Assembly: GCA_038146785.1 (NCBI GenBank)
Contig: JAYQSI010000002.1
Span: 47,190-111,189 of the forward strand
Reading direction: 5' to 3'
Source: VMDJ01 sp038146785
GTDB lineage: Bacteria > Pseudomonadota > Gammaproteobacteria > Chromatiales > Chromatiaceae
DNA: 64,000 nucleotides
Both the position numbers and the translations under genes were made by a program. Below the pieces are notes generated by a model. It worked only from the letters and a program-made list of their open reading frames with translations, did not search any database and was not told where the DNA came from. Of the stretch, positions 26,060 to 34,247 are shown one piece after another (within the stretch, counting starts at the first letter, position 1; every line of letters begins with the position of its first letter).

Positions 26060-26363
26060 AGGATTTCTTCATTGTTATTAGTCTATGCGGCAAGTGTGAC
26101 ACACAAAAAAAGCACTTTTGATATTTGATTGCTCTATCAGTCACATAGATCTTTATTTATCACTAAGTGCTTTCTCAAAGATAAATAGCACTTAAGTCCT
26201 TGATTTTACGTTGGTGCATAGATTTCTTCGAATGCATAGAGAGGCGTCTATGAAGTTGCAAGAGAGGATTTATTGGTATCGCAACTAGAGCTCTTCCTAT
26301 TCTTCATGCCAATGGCGAGTTACGAAATTTATTCATCGTCACCACATAGCACAGGAGTTGAAG
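26060..26363 (+). promoter_or_regulatory. Upstream region of the carboxysome operon
   Basis: This 304-base gap has no coding sequence. It is A/T-rich around 26101-26215 and holds interleaved inverted repeats (26154-26193) that look like a CbbR site. The last part carries the AGGAG ribosome site of cbbL (26353-26357). The nhaA promoter must also lie here on the other strand. Confidence 0.6.
26154..26193. promoter_or_regulatory. Candidate CbbR operator of the carboxysome operon
   Basis: Two interleaved inverted repeats: TATTTATC (26154) with GATAAATA (26180), and AAGTGCT (26165) with AGCACTT (26187). TNA-type half sites favoured by LysR regulators occur in both arms. It lies about 170 bases upstream of cbbL. 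The assignment rests on pattern only. Confidence 0.5.
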
Positions 26364-27779
26364 ATGGCCTCAAAAGCATATGATGCAGGCGTAAAAGAAT
26401 ATCGCGACATGTATTGGACCCCGGATTACGTTCCGTTGGATACCGACTTACTTGCGTGTTTTAAGTGTACCGGTCAGCCAGGTGTACCGAAAGAAGAAGT
26501 TGCAGCAGCTGTTGCGGCAGAATCATCAACAGGTACATGGTCTACCGTATGGTCAGAACTGTTGACCGATATGGAATTCTACAAGGGTCGTTGTTACCGC
26601 ATCGAAGATGTACCTGGTGACGACAACGCTTTCTACGCATTCATCGCATACCCACTAGATCTTTTCGAAGAAGGTTCTGTTGTTAACGTGTTGACCTCTT
26701 TGGTTGGTAACGTTTTCGGTTTCAAGGCATTGCGTCATTTGCGTCTTGAAGACATCCGTTTCCCAATCGCATTCATCAAGACTTGTGGTGGTCCACCAGC
26801 AGGTATCCAAGTTGAGCGTGATCGCTTGAATAAATATGGTCGTCCTTTGTTGGGTTGTACCATCAAGCCTAAGTTGGGCTTGTCAGCTAAGAACTATGGT
26901 CGTGCGGTATACGAATGTTTGCGCGGCGGTTTGGACTTGACCAAAGACGACGAGAACATCAACTCGCAGCCATTCATGCGCTGGCGTGATCGTTGGGACT
27001 TCGTTGCAGAAGCTATTCATAAAGCAGAAGCTGAAACTGGCGAGCGTAAAGGTCACTACCTGAACGTAACTGCAGCAACTCCTGAAGAAATGTATGAGCG
27101 TGCTGAGTACGCGAAAGAGTTGGGTATGCCAATCATCATGCACGACTTCTTAACAGGTGGTTTCACTGCTAACACAGGTTTGGCTAACTGGTGTCGTAAG
27201 AATGGCATGTTGTTGCACATTCACCGTGCGATGCACGCTGTAATCGACCGTCACCCAGCTCACGGTATTCACTTCCGCGTACTTGCTAAGTGTCTACGTC
27301 TATCAGGTGGTGACCAGCTTCACACCGGTACCGTCGTAGGTAAGTTGGAAGGTGACCGTCAATCAACACTCGGTTTCGTAGATCAGTTGCGTGAGTCATT
27401 CGTTCCTGAAGACCGTTCACGTGGTGTGTTCTTCGATCAAGACTGGGGCTCAATGCCAGGCGTATTCGCAGTAGCTTCTGGTGGTATCCACATTTGGCAC
27501 ATGCCAGCTCTCGTAACCATCTTTGGTGACGATGCATGTTTGCAGTTCGGTGGTGGTACTCAGGGTCACCCATGGGGCAACGCAGCAGGTGCAGCGGCTA
27601 ACCGTGTTGCATTGGAAGCTTGTGTTAAAGCACGTAACGAAGGCCGTGAGCTTGAGCGTGAAGGTAAGGACATCCTTACTGCAGCAGCTAAGAACAGCCC
27701 AGAACTTGCTATCGCAATGGAAACTTGGAAAGAGATCAAGTTCGAATTCGATACCGTTGATAAGTTGGACGTTAAGTAA
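26364..27779 (+). CDS. cbbL: RuBisCO large subunit, form IA carboxysomal
   Basis: Catalytic subunit of the carboxysomal RuBisCO, 471 residues. The start MASKAYDAGVKEY follows AGGAG by 6 bases. Catalytic segments are KPKLGLSAKNYGRA, the carbamylation site GGLDLTKDDEN and loop 6 GTVVGKLEGD. It heads the full alpha-carboxysome operon, which makes this the form IAc type. It is clearly a separate paralogue of the 11123-12541 gene, with scattered substitutions along the whole length (CGGPPAGIQVERDRLNKYG here against CNGPPQGIQVERDLLNKYG there). Confidence 0.98.
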   Translation: MASKAYDAGVKEYRDMYWTPDYVPLDTDLLACFKCTGQPGVPKEEVAAAVAAESSTGTWSTVWSELLTDMEFYKGRCYRIEDVPGDDNAFYAFIAYPLDLFEEGSVVNVLTSLVGNVFGFKALRHLRLEDIRFPIAFIKTCGGPPAGIQVERDRLNKYGRPLLGCTIKPKLGLSAKNYGRAVYECLRGGLDLTKDDENINSQPFMRWRDRWDFVAEAIHKAEAETGERKGHYLNVTAATPEEMYERAEYAKELGMPIIMHDFLTGGFTANTGLANWCRKNGMLLHIHRAMHAVIDRHPAHGIHFRVLAKCLRLSGGDQLHTGTVVGKLEGDRQSTLGFVDQLRESFVPEDRSRGVFFDQDWGSMPGVFAVASGGIHIWHMPALVTIFGDDACLQFGGGTQGHPWGNAAGAAANRVALEACVKARNEGRELEREGKDILTAAAKNSPELAIAMETWKEIKFEFDTVDKLDVK

Positions 27780-27829
27780 TCGTTTGTCGATTGTTTAAAC
27801 GTTAATAGTTAAATAAAGAGGAAAAGATT

Positions 27830-28171
27830 ATGTCTAACGGCCACGAAATTGGTGATTACCAGACAGCTAATACTCTCGAGACTTTCGGCTTTTTGCCAAA
27901 GCTTACTCAAGATGAAGTTTACGACCAGATTGAGTACTTGATTGCTCAAGGTTGGACTCCTGCGATCGAGCACGAGCATCCATCACAGTCGTCAAACCAC
28001 TACTGGACTATGTGGAAACTGCCTTTCTTCGGTGAGAAGGATCTAAATGCAGTTTCAGCTGAAATCGAAGCTTGCCGTCGTGCTTACCCAGACCACCATG
28101 TGCGTCTGATCGGCTACGACAACTACACCCAGAGTCAGGGCGTGTGCTTTGTAGTACACGAAGGTCGTTAA
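27830..28171 (+). CDS. cbbS: RuBisCO small subunit, carboxysomal
   Basis: Small subunit of 113 residues. Features: ETFGFLPKLTQDEVYDQIEY, GWTPAIEHEHP, YWTMWKLPFFGE (about 62-73), DHHVRLIGYDNYTQSQG and CFVVHEGR. It is preceded by GAGGAAAAG and lies 50 bases after cbbL. In alpha-carboxysomes the groove between large and small subunits is where the CsoS2 N-repeats dock, so this copy rather than 10701-11054 is the likely cargo. Confidence 0.97.
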   Translation: MSNGHEIGDYQTANTLETFGFLPKLTQDEVYDQIEYLIAQGWTPAIEHEHPSQSSNHYWTMWKLPFFGEKDLNAVSAEIEACRRAYPDHHVRLIGYDNYTQSQGVCFVVHEGR

Positions 28172-28196
28172 TCAACGATTGATTCTGTGTAGTGGC

Positions 28197-28217
28197 GACC
28201 CGTCAGTGAGGTGGGTC
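28197..28217 (+). other. Small stem-loop between cbbS and csoS2
   Basis: GACCC (28197-28201) and GGGTC (28213-28217) can pair around an 11-base loop. There is no T-run, so it may act in RNA processing that keeps cbbLS message above the shell genes. It is weak and short. Confidence 0.35.
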
Positions 28218-28250
28218 AACGAATAATGCATATCGAAAGCAGGTAAGAAA

Positions 28251-30488
28251 ATGGCACAAGGTGCGAATTCAAATTTAAGTGGACGCGAACTTGCATTGGC
28301 AAGACGTAAAGCGATGTCGTCTAGCGGTAAAGCCGCTGTAGCTACGGCCTCTGCTCAACGACCTTCGTCAGCTCCTCGAGCTGCAGCTACCCCGCACGCT
28401 GCGGCAAGTGGTTCTGCGTCTACTTCTTCTGCTTCTGGTAGCGTTCGTCAAGCCTCGCTGGCGCGTCGTAAAGCGCTGTCTCAAGGTGGCAAATCAGCAA
28501 TGTCTGGTGAAGGCCGCTCTCGTACAGCAGCTGATGTACATAAATCAAAAGTAGCAACGCCTGTTGCCACTTCTGAGCATGCTCATAGTGAAGAGGGCTG
28601 CGGTTGTGGCTGCGGTGGTAAGAAGGAAGAGTGCAAAGCACAAATGACTTCAAAGCCAGCACGTTCACGCAAGCGTTCTACTCGTCGATCTGCTCAAGCT
28701 AATCCTGGTAAAGCGGCATCGTTAGCGCGTCGTAAGGCGTTATCGACTCGCGGTAAGGCAGGCATTAGCCAAACAGGCATGAGTGAAGCTCAGACTGCAC
28801 GTGCAGCAAATCCACAACTTTCGGGTCGTGAGCTAGCACAAGCATTGCGTGAGTCACGTAGTAAGCGTGGTTCTGCAGGTCAAAAGAAGTCTGCTCCTAC
28901 AGGTCGTCGTCGTAAGGCGAATGAAATGACTGATGCAGGCGCTCAAGATGCGACTTGGAAGGTTGGTGCGAGTGAGACCACACATGGTCAAACGGTAACC
29001 GGCACGATGGTAGGTCGCGATAAAGATGTAACTGGTGATGAGGCAAGCACTTGCCGCGCAATCACAGGTACCGAATATATGGGTGCTGATGTATTCCGCG
29101 AGTTCTGTCAAACAGATCCCGCAAAAGGTGTACGTCGCACGGGTAAGACCACCACAAGTGGTGGCAATAGCGTAACTGGCAATAAGGTTGGTCGCGCATC
29201 AAAAGTCACTGGTGATGAGCCAGGCACATGTCAGCGTGTAACAGGCGCTCAGTATGCGAGTGCTGGTCAGATGAAAATGCACTGTGGCACAGACCTTGAA
29301 AAATCAGGTCGTCGTACCTTAATGGATGAAACTCGAAAGGGTAAGTCAGTATCAGGTAGTAATCCTGGTCGTTCAGAGCGCGTAACCGGTAATGAATCGG
29401 GTTCTAACCGTGCTTTAACAGGTACGCAATACACCAACATTGAAGATGGATCATTAGCGCCATCGAAAGTTGGTATGAGTAATACCTTACGTGGCGGTAG
29501 CGTTACCGGCACGATGGTTGGTCGCCGAGAGCGTATGACCGGTGATGAGGCTGGTAGCTGTAAAAATGTTACTGGTGATGACTACATCGGTGAAGAACAG
29601 TACTCAGGCTTTTGTTCAGCTAAGCCAGAGCGCACCGATCGTAAAGTAGGCGTAAGCAACACCATGGGTGGTCGTCCAGTAAGCGGCACGATGACCGGTC
29701 GTTCAATGCGTGTTACCGGTGATGAGCCAGGTACATGTACCTCGGTGACTGGAACGCCTTACGCATCACGTGAGCAATACGCAACTTATTGTGAAGAGCC
29801 TTCTTCGAAAGCAGCTAAAGCGCGTATGGCACCAAGTGAGCGTCGTATGGGTTCGGTAATGACCGGTATTCAACCAGGTATTGGTGGTGTGATGACAGGT
29901 GCTGCTAAGGGTGCATGCGAAACAATCAGCGGCACACCTTATGTAGGTGATGATCAAGCTGCGGCAGCGTGTGGAACACCAGCGCCAGCAGCGACTGAAG
30001 GTGACTTTAGTATTGAATCTTCACCGGTTCACGCTTCGATCATTCAAGCTGATTCAGATCATGTAACGGGTTCTCGTTACGAGCGCGGAAATATTACCGG
30101 TCCATTCGGCATGGCTGATGGCAAGGTAACTGGCACTGAAGATGCGCGCTTTGGTAAGAAAACAGCTCGACCAGCTGAGCCAGTTATGGGTGATGAGCCT
30201 GTAATGATTCAAGGTCGTGAGAAAGGTCGCATTACTGGCGAAGGTCAGAATGCAGGCTTAAAGATTACAGGTGATGACTGGGGTCGTAATGATCGTGTAA
30301 CCGGTACAGAAGGTAAGTCATCAACTGTTCGCAATGAAACATTACGTGGACCTGTGCCTATGGGTGCAATGGGTGCGCGTGCAAAAGAGCCTGCTGAGAC
30401 ACCTCAGCCAGTGAGCAAGGTAACCGGTAGTAGCGGTAATACTGAGCAGGGTTCATTAATTACGTATTCAGGTGGTGCACGCGGGTAA
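28251..30488 (+). CDS. csoS2: Carboxysome assembly scaffold CsoS2
   Basis: Disordered repeat protein of 745 residues that condenses RuBisCO and ties it to the shell. N-terminal RuBisCO-binding repeats: GRELALARRKAM (11-22), ASLARRKALSQ (68-78), ASLARRKALST (156-166), GRELAQALRESR (192-203). Six middle repeats follow from about 248 to 575, built on VTGTMVGR, VTGDEPGTC and a closing Cys (for example FREFC, MKMHC, YSGFC, YATYC). The C-terminal region (about 585-745) ends in a shell-anchoring peptide (GSLITYSGGARG). A cysteine cluster CGCGCGGKKEEC (117-128) in the N-terminal domain is unusual. No canonical in-frame slippery heptamer is visible, so probably only the long form is made. Confidence 0.96.
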   Translation: MAQGANSNLSGRELALARRKAMSSSGKAAVATASAQRPSSAPRAAATPHAAASGSASTSSASGSVRQASLARRKALSQGGKSAMSGEGRSRTAADVHKSKVATPVATSEHAHSEEGCGCGCGGKKEECKAQMTSKPARSRKRSTRRSAQANPGKAASLARRKALSTRGKAGISQTGMSEAQTARAANPQLSGRELAQALRESRSKRGSAGQKKSAPTGRRRKANEMTDAGAQDATWKVGASETTHGQTVTGTMVGRDKDVTGDEASTCRAITGTEYMGADVFREFCQTDPAKGVRRTGKTTTSGGNSVTGNKVGRASKVTGDEPGTCQRVTGAQYASAGQMKMHCGTDLEKSGRRTLMDETRKGKSVSGSNPGRSERVTGNESGSNRALTGTQYTNIEDGSLAPSKVGMSNTLRGGSVTGTMVGRRERMTGDEAGSCKNVTGDDYIGEEQYSGFCSAKPERTDRKVGVSNTMGGRPVSGTMTGRSMRVTGDEPGTCTSVTGTPYASREQYATYCEEPSSKAAKARMAPSERRMGSVMTGIQPGIGGVMTGAAKGACETISGTPYVGDDQAAAACGTPAPAATEGDFSIESSPVHASIIQADSDHVTGSRYERGNITGPFGMADGKVTGTEDARFGKKTARPAEPVMGDEPVMIQGREKGRITGEGQNAGLKITGDDWGRNDRVTGTEGKSSTVRNETLRGPVPMGAMGARAKEPAETPQPVSKVTGSSGNTEQGSLITYSGGARG

Positions 30489-30509
30489 TTCCGCTAGCAA
30501 GAGTTAACG

Positions 30510-32006
30510 ATGTTACGTTCGATTCCATCAAGACAGAACACAGTCAATAGGGCGCCAAGTCGTCGTCCTAGTGCGACTGCATCTGTGTCTCGTCGTCGCG
30601 GTAGCGGAGCAGGGGCTATGCATGCCTTAGTTCGTGATCGTGACAACGCGCGCTTGGCGGATTACGAGCAGCAGGTTAAGTCATCATTTGATGAAATCGT
30701 TCCTACGCTAAAGCGTATCTCTGCTTTGCAACATGAGTCTGATTTCGTTGCACAAGCACAACGCATTGCGCGTGCTGAGCTTGGTTTTGAATTGCCAGCT
30801 GACGCGCTCGAAGATGCATGGGTAGATCAGCTTGATATGCGTCGTTTGTTTGCCTGGGCTGTGTTTGAGACCTATCGCCGTTATTGCGATGACTTCTATT
30901 CGCAGAACCCATTGGCTTCAAGCGATGACGATGACTTTGATGCTTTCTTGCAGAGCTGTGGTTTCCATACCTTGGATGTAACACCTTGTGCAGATGGTCG
31001 CTTAGCGCATGTGATTCGTTATGTTTTACGTTTGCCACAGTCTGCTGTGCGCCGTAAGTCATATGCGGGTGCGACTTTTGATGTTGAAGACAGCATTCAA
31101 AAATGGACCAAAGTTGAAATGCTGCGTCATCGTGAAGCGAAACCTAATGCAGCTGACGAGCCAACACATTACCTAAAGGTGGTTGCGTATCACTTTAGTT
31201 CTGTTGATCCATTGCACCAGGGTTGTGCTGCGCATGGTTCAGATACCGATGTTGCGGCAAAAGCGGGCTTGCAGCGTTTGGAAAGTTTCCGCGAAGCTAT
31301 TGAGTCAAGTTTCTGCTGTGGTGCATCCATCGATTTGTTGTTAATGGGCGTGGATACCGATACGGATGCATTGCGCATTCATGTGCCAGATCAGAACGGC
31401 AATATCGATTTAGATCGTTCGATTGACACCTTGTCACTCTACGAAGAAACGGCCGGTGCAAATGCAAGTCAGGCGATCGATGCCATTAACGCGGCGATCA
31501 CTGAGTGCAATGAAACAGTTCAGTCAGGTATGCAGCAATTTGTAGCACGCCTTATTGAAAACAACTTTTCACAAATTGCTTACGTGAAGCAGCAGCACGG
31601 CGGCCACTATCCAGATATTGGTCATGCAGAGCGCTTTATCGGTGCTGGCGTTGGTTTCGAGGAAGTTCAGCTTCGTAACCTGATGTACTTCTCGTATCTC
31701 GATACGGTTGAAGAAGCAACGGCGGACTTGGATGTCGGCGTAAAGATTTTTAGCGGATTGAATGTGGCACATGGTTTGCCAATTCCATTCGTCATTCGAT
31801 TCGATTACCACGGCCAAGTGCCAGGTGCTCGAGATCGTGCTCAGCAGCATTGCGCGCGAGTGACTGGTGCGCTGAAGCAACGTTACAAAGATTTAGTAGA
31901 TCGCGGATTACTGCATGTGATGCAAGTTGCTCGTGATCTTCACAAAGGTGGTGCACTCGATGTGTTTGGTTGTACCGCAGACGCTCAATTGGTAGGGGGT
32001 CACTAA
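30510..32006 (+). CDS. csoSCA: Carboxysomal carbonic anhydrase CsoSCA (CsoS3)
   Basis: Beta-type (epsilon) carbonic anhydrase of 498 residues that turns bicarbonate into CO2 inside the carboxysome. The Arg/Ser-rich disordered N-terminus (1-35) is the part known in relatives to bind RuBisCO. The zinc site fits Cys160, His228 and Cys239, with the catalytic Asp162-Arg164 pair in CADGRLAHVIRY. The C-terminal half is the degenerate second domain. It starts 21 bases after csoS2, and its stop overlaps the csoS4A ATG (TAATG). Confidence 0.96.
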   Translation: MLRSIPSRQNTVNRAPSRRPSATASVSRRRGSGAGAMHALVRDRDNARLADYEQQVKSSFDEIVPTLKRISALQHESDFVAQAQRIARAELGFELPADALEDAWVDQLDMRRLFAWAVFETYRRYCDDFYSQNPLASSDDDDFDAFLQSCGFHTLDVTPCADGRLAHVIRYVLRLPQSAVRRKSYAGATFDVEDSIQKWTKVEMLRHREAKPNAADEPTHYLKVVAYHFSSVDPLHQGCAAHGSDTDVAAKAGLQRLESFREAIESSFCCGASIDLLLMGVDTDTDALRIHVPDQNGNIDLDRSIDTLSLYEETAGANASQAIDAINAAITECNETVQSGMQQFVARLIENNFSQIAYVKQQHGGHYPDIGHAERFIGAGVGFEEVQLRNLMYFSYLDTVEEATADLDVGVKIFSGLNVAHGLPIPFVIRFDYHGQVPGARDRAQQHCARVTGALKQRYKDLVDRGLLHVMQVARDLHKGGALDVFGCTADAQLVGGH

Positions 32007-32260
32007 TGAAAATCTGTCAGGTAGTAAGACCGTTGGTTTCAACCAATCGTATTGCTGAGATGGAGCACAAGCACCTTCAGGTGGTTAAAGACGGTAGCTC
32101 ACTTGCAGTAGCTGTTGATGCGGTTGGCGCAAAACCTGAAGACTGGGTGATTTGTGTCGGTAGTTCAGCTGCGCGTGAGGCAGCAGGAAGTAAGGGCTAT
32201 CCAAGTGATCTGACCATTGTCGGCATCATCGACAAATGGCCACCGGAAGGCGAGGCCTAA
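32006..32260 (+). CDS. csoS4A: Carboxysome shell vertex protein CsoS4A
   Basis: Pentameric BMC-V (EutN/CcmL) vertex protein of 84 residues. The start MKICQVVRPLVSTNRI at 32006 overlaps the csoSCA stop by one base. Family features are VGAKPEDWVICVGSSAARE and the closing LTIVGIIDKW. Twelve vertices of the icosahedral shell are capped by such pentamers. csoS4B follows after 4 bases. Confidence 0.96.
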   Translation: MKICQVVRPLVSTNRIAEMEHKHLQVVKDGSSLAVAVDAVGAKPEDWVICVGSSAAREAAGSKGYPSDLTIVGIIDKWPPEGEA

Positions 32261-32264
32261 TCCG

Positions 32265-32528
32265 ATGGTTGTTTTACAGGTTGAAGGATCGTTGACCTGT
32301 ACCTCACGTGTTGAGGGACTAAAGCATTCGACATTTCGCATTGTGCGAGATGAGGCAGGAAAGCGCCAAGTTGCTAGCGACCCAGTAGGGGCAAAGCCAG
32401 GTGACTACGTTTTCTTAGCAACCGGAACAGCTGCTCGATTTGGAGTGGGTGATCCAGAGGTTCTAACCGACCTCGCAATTTTAGGAATTATCGACCAGTG
32501 GACACCGCTGGAAGAGACAGGGGCATAA
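32265..32528 (+). CDS. csoS4B: Carboxysome shell vertex protein CsoS4B
   Basis: Second BMC-V pentamer protein, 87 residues, starting MVVLQVEGSLTCTSRV at 32265. It has SDPVGAKPGDYVFLATGTAARF and ends LAILGIIDQWTPLEE, parallel to CsoS4A. Having both paralogues in tandem is the standard alpha-carboxysome arrangement. Confidence 0.96.
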   Translation: MVVLQVEGSLTCTSRVEGLKHSTFRIVRDEAGKRQVASDPVGAKPGDYVFLATGTAARFGVGDPEVLTDLAILGIIDQWTPLEETGA

Positions 32529-32579
32529 GTCGCTGTTTAGTAATGGTGTCTTTAGACGGAAGTATCACAGGAGATAACG

Positions 32580-32870
32580 ATGGCAAATGATAACTACGGT
32601 ATTGCACTAGGCATGATCGAGACACGCGGCTTGGTTCCAGCCATCGAGGCTGCCGACGCGATGACTAAGGCTGCAGAGGTGCGCTTGGTTGGACGTGAAT
32701 TCGTCGGTGGCGGTTATGTGACCGTCCTGGTGAGAGGTGAAACTGGTGCAGTTAATGCAGCAGTACGAGCGGGTGCTGACGCGTGTGAGCGCGTTGGTGA
32801 TGGATTGGTAGCAGCGCACATCATTGCGCGTCCACACCGGGAAGTTGAACCGGTAATAGCTGCACGTTAA
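32580..32870 (+). CDS. csoS1: Major carboxysome shell hexamer protein CsoS1, copy 1
   Basis: BMC-H shell protein of 96 residues that forms the hexagonal facets. Features: YGIALGMIETRGLVPAIEAADAM, the pore-region GREFVGGGYVTVLVRGETGAV, and VGDGLVAAHIIARPHREVE. It is nearly identical to the next gene apart from a V/I change in VRLVGREF and the C-terminal tail, so the pair arose by recent duplication or conversion. Which is the counterpart of CsoS1A, B or C elsewhere cannot be told by eye. Confidence 0.96.
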   Translation: MANDNYGIALGMIETRGLVPAIEAADAMTKAAEVRLVGREFVGGGYVTVLVRGETGAVNAAVRAGADACERVGDGLVAAHIIARPHREVEPVIAAR

Positions 32871-32878
32871 TTGGTTAA

Positions 32879-32907
32879 TCGAGAATTCTCGAAGCGACTA
32901 TTTTTTT
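32879..32907 (+). terminator. Weak hairpin with T-run between the two csoS1 genes
   Basis: TCGAGAATTCTCGA (32879-32892) is a perfect palindrome, and TTTTTTT follows at 32901-32907 after eight bases. The short stem and distance make it at most a partial terminator. Confidence 0.3.
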
Positions 32908-32927
32908 GACTAAATTGGAGAATGACA

Positions 32928-33224
32928 ATGTCAAATGATTACGGTATTGCACTGGGTATGATCGAGACCCGTGGTTTGGTTCCAGCAATTGAAGCAGCTG
33001 ATGCGATGACAAAAGCAGCAGAAGTTCGATTGATTGGTCGTGAGTTTGTAGGCGGCGGTTACGTTACTGTTTTAGTACGTGGCGAAACCGGTGCAGTTAA
33101 CGCTGCAGTTCGCGCAGGCGCTGATGCATGTGAGCGTGTAGGTGACGGTCTTGTTGCTGCACACATCATCGCACGTCCTCACCGTGAGGTTGAGCCAGTA
33201 TTGCCAGCAGGTTCTGCTGAGTAA
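32928..33224 (+). CDS. csoS1: Major carboxysome shell hexamer protein CsoS1, copy 2
   Basis: BMC-H shell protein of 98 residues. The start MSNDYGIALG at 32928 was chosen because GGAG is 7-8 bases upstream; the ATG at 32922 is too close to it. It differs from copy 1 at the N-terminus, one core position and the tail (EPVLPAGSAE). DNA differs at many third positions, so the two copies are not a very recent repeat despite near-identical proteins, which implies strong selection on the shell facet. Confidence 0.96.
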   Translation: MSNDYGIALGMIETRGLVPAIEAADAMTKAAEVRLIGREFVGGGYVTVLVRGETGAVNAAVRAGADACERVGDGLVAAHIIARPHREVEPVLPAGSAE

Positions 33225-33261
33225 TTCTTGCTCTTGAGGATTAATGCGTAAGCACTAATTG

Positions 33262-33297
33262 CTGGGAGCTTCGCACGCAGTATCGCGAAGCTTCCAG
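33262..33297 (+). other. Long stem-loop after csoS1
   Basis: A 13-base-pair stem (33262-33274 with 33285-33297, one G-U pair) closes a 10-base loop. There is no T-run, so it is more likely an RNA-protecting or processing structure separating the abundant shell message from acRAF-mcdAB than a simple terminator. Confidence 0.6.
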
Positions 33298-33356
33298 TGA
33301 CCTCAATCGATGTGCCATAACACGACACATAACCGAAGTAACAACGGAGATGGAAG

Positions 33357-33617
33357 ATGGTATCTGATGAATGGAAACTGCGCGGCAAGCCCGAGCGTTT
33401 AGAAAGAAAGTATCTTTTTGATAACTACGATCAATTACGCGACTTTCTGGATGATGCTGCGAAGCTGTCTGAAAAAGCAGAGTTTTACCCTGACATGGGT
33501 TTTGGTAAAGATTACGTGAATGTCACTATCCACTCGAATGAGGGTGAAGAGACGTTGGCGGAGAATCTCAAAACCTTTGCAGATGATCTCGATAATCTAC
33601 TCGCTAAAGCGAACTAA
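33357..33617 (+). CDS. alpha-carboxysome RuBisCO assembly factor acRAF (PCD-like)
   Basis: An 86-residue pterin-4a-carbinolamine-dehydratase-like protein. The pattern RPERLERKYLFDNYDQLRDFLD-like opening, AAKLSEKAEFYPDMGFGKDYVNVTI and a helical end match acRAF of alpha-carboxysome loci, which helps assemble RuBisCO and lacks true dehydratase activity. It sits between the shell genes and mcdA, its normal place. It is preceded by GGAGATGGAAG. Confidence 0.88.
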   Translation: MVSDEWKLRGKPERLERKYLFDNYDQLRDFLDDAAKLSEKAEFYPDMGFGKDYVNVTIHSNEGEETLAENLKTFADDLDNLLAKAN

Positions 33618-33620
33618 GCC

Positions 33621-34247
33621 ATGCGTTTAGGTGTCGGAAGCAGTAAAGGTGGTGTTGGAAAAACAACGCTATCCATAAATCTTGCTGCCGCATTATCGAA
33701 AAAGGGTCGTGTCGTTATTATTGATGCAGACCCACAGCGCTCCTCGACCCATTGGAAAGAGATCGCTGGTGACTCAACGCCTGTCGAGGTGTGGAGTTTT
33801 AATGAGGATGAAGACATTAGTCTCATTCAATCTCAATATGATCACTGTGTGATCGATTGCCCGCCATCAATGGAGGCTGTCGAGACACAACGAGCGATGG
33901 AATCATCGGATTGTTTTGTCATTCCGGTGTTACCGTCTCCACTAGATCTTTGGGCCACGGTTTCAGCAAAGCATTATGTTGACCAAGCGAAAGTGGTGAA
34001 CCCAAAGCTCAAAACCACTTTGTTGGTCAATCAACTTGAGCCACGTACGCGACTATCGGCACAAGTTCTCGATGCGCTAGAGCATTTATCACTAGATTGC
34101 TTAGATGTCTCTATCAGGCGCCGTATGGCTTTTCGTCAGATGGTTCTACAAGGAAAAAGTGTCTTTGAAGGCGGAAAGGTCAATAAACCTGCTGCCGATG
34201 AAATACAAGCAGTGCTAAGAGCACTAACGGAGAAGTTAAATGGCTAA
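33621..34247 (+). CDS. mcdA: ParA-type ATPase McdA (carboxysome positioning)
   Basis: ParA/MinD-family ATPase of 208 residues. The deviant Walker A is SSKGGVGKTTLSINLAAAL (about 8-26), Walker A' is VIIDADPQRS, and Walker B is HCVIDCPPSME. In the McdAB system McdA coats the nucleoid as an ATP dimer and is released by McdB on carboxysomes, which spaces the organelles evenly. It starts three bases after acRAF and overlaps mcdB by 8 bases, the usual pair arrangement. Confidence 0.93.
   Translation: MRLGVGSSKGGVGKTTLSINLAAALSKKGRVVIIDADPQRSSTHWKEIAGDSTPVEVWSFNEDEDISLIQSQYDHCVIDCPPSMEAVETQRAMESSDCFVIPVLPSPLDLWATVSAKHYVDQAKVVNPKLKTTLLVNQLEPRTRLSAQVLDALEHLSLDCLDVSIRRRMAFRQMVLQGKSVFEGGKVNKPAADEIQAVLRALTEKLNG

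Noticed and set aside
28251..30488. Programmed frameshift in csoS2 giving short and long forms, as in Halothiobacillus
   Set aside because: I looked for an in-frame X-XXY-YYZ heptamer across the middle repeats and found none that fits. Not every lineage makes both forms.
32580..33224. The csoS1 pair as a recent repeat that could recombine
   Set aside because: The proteins are nearly identical, but the DNA differs at many third positions, so this is an old pair under selection.
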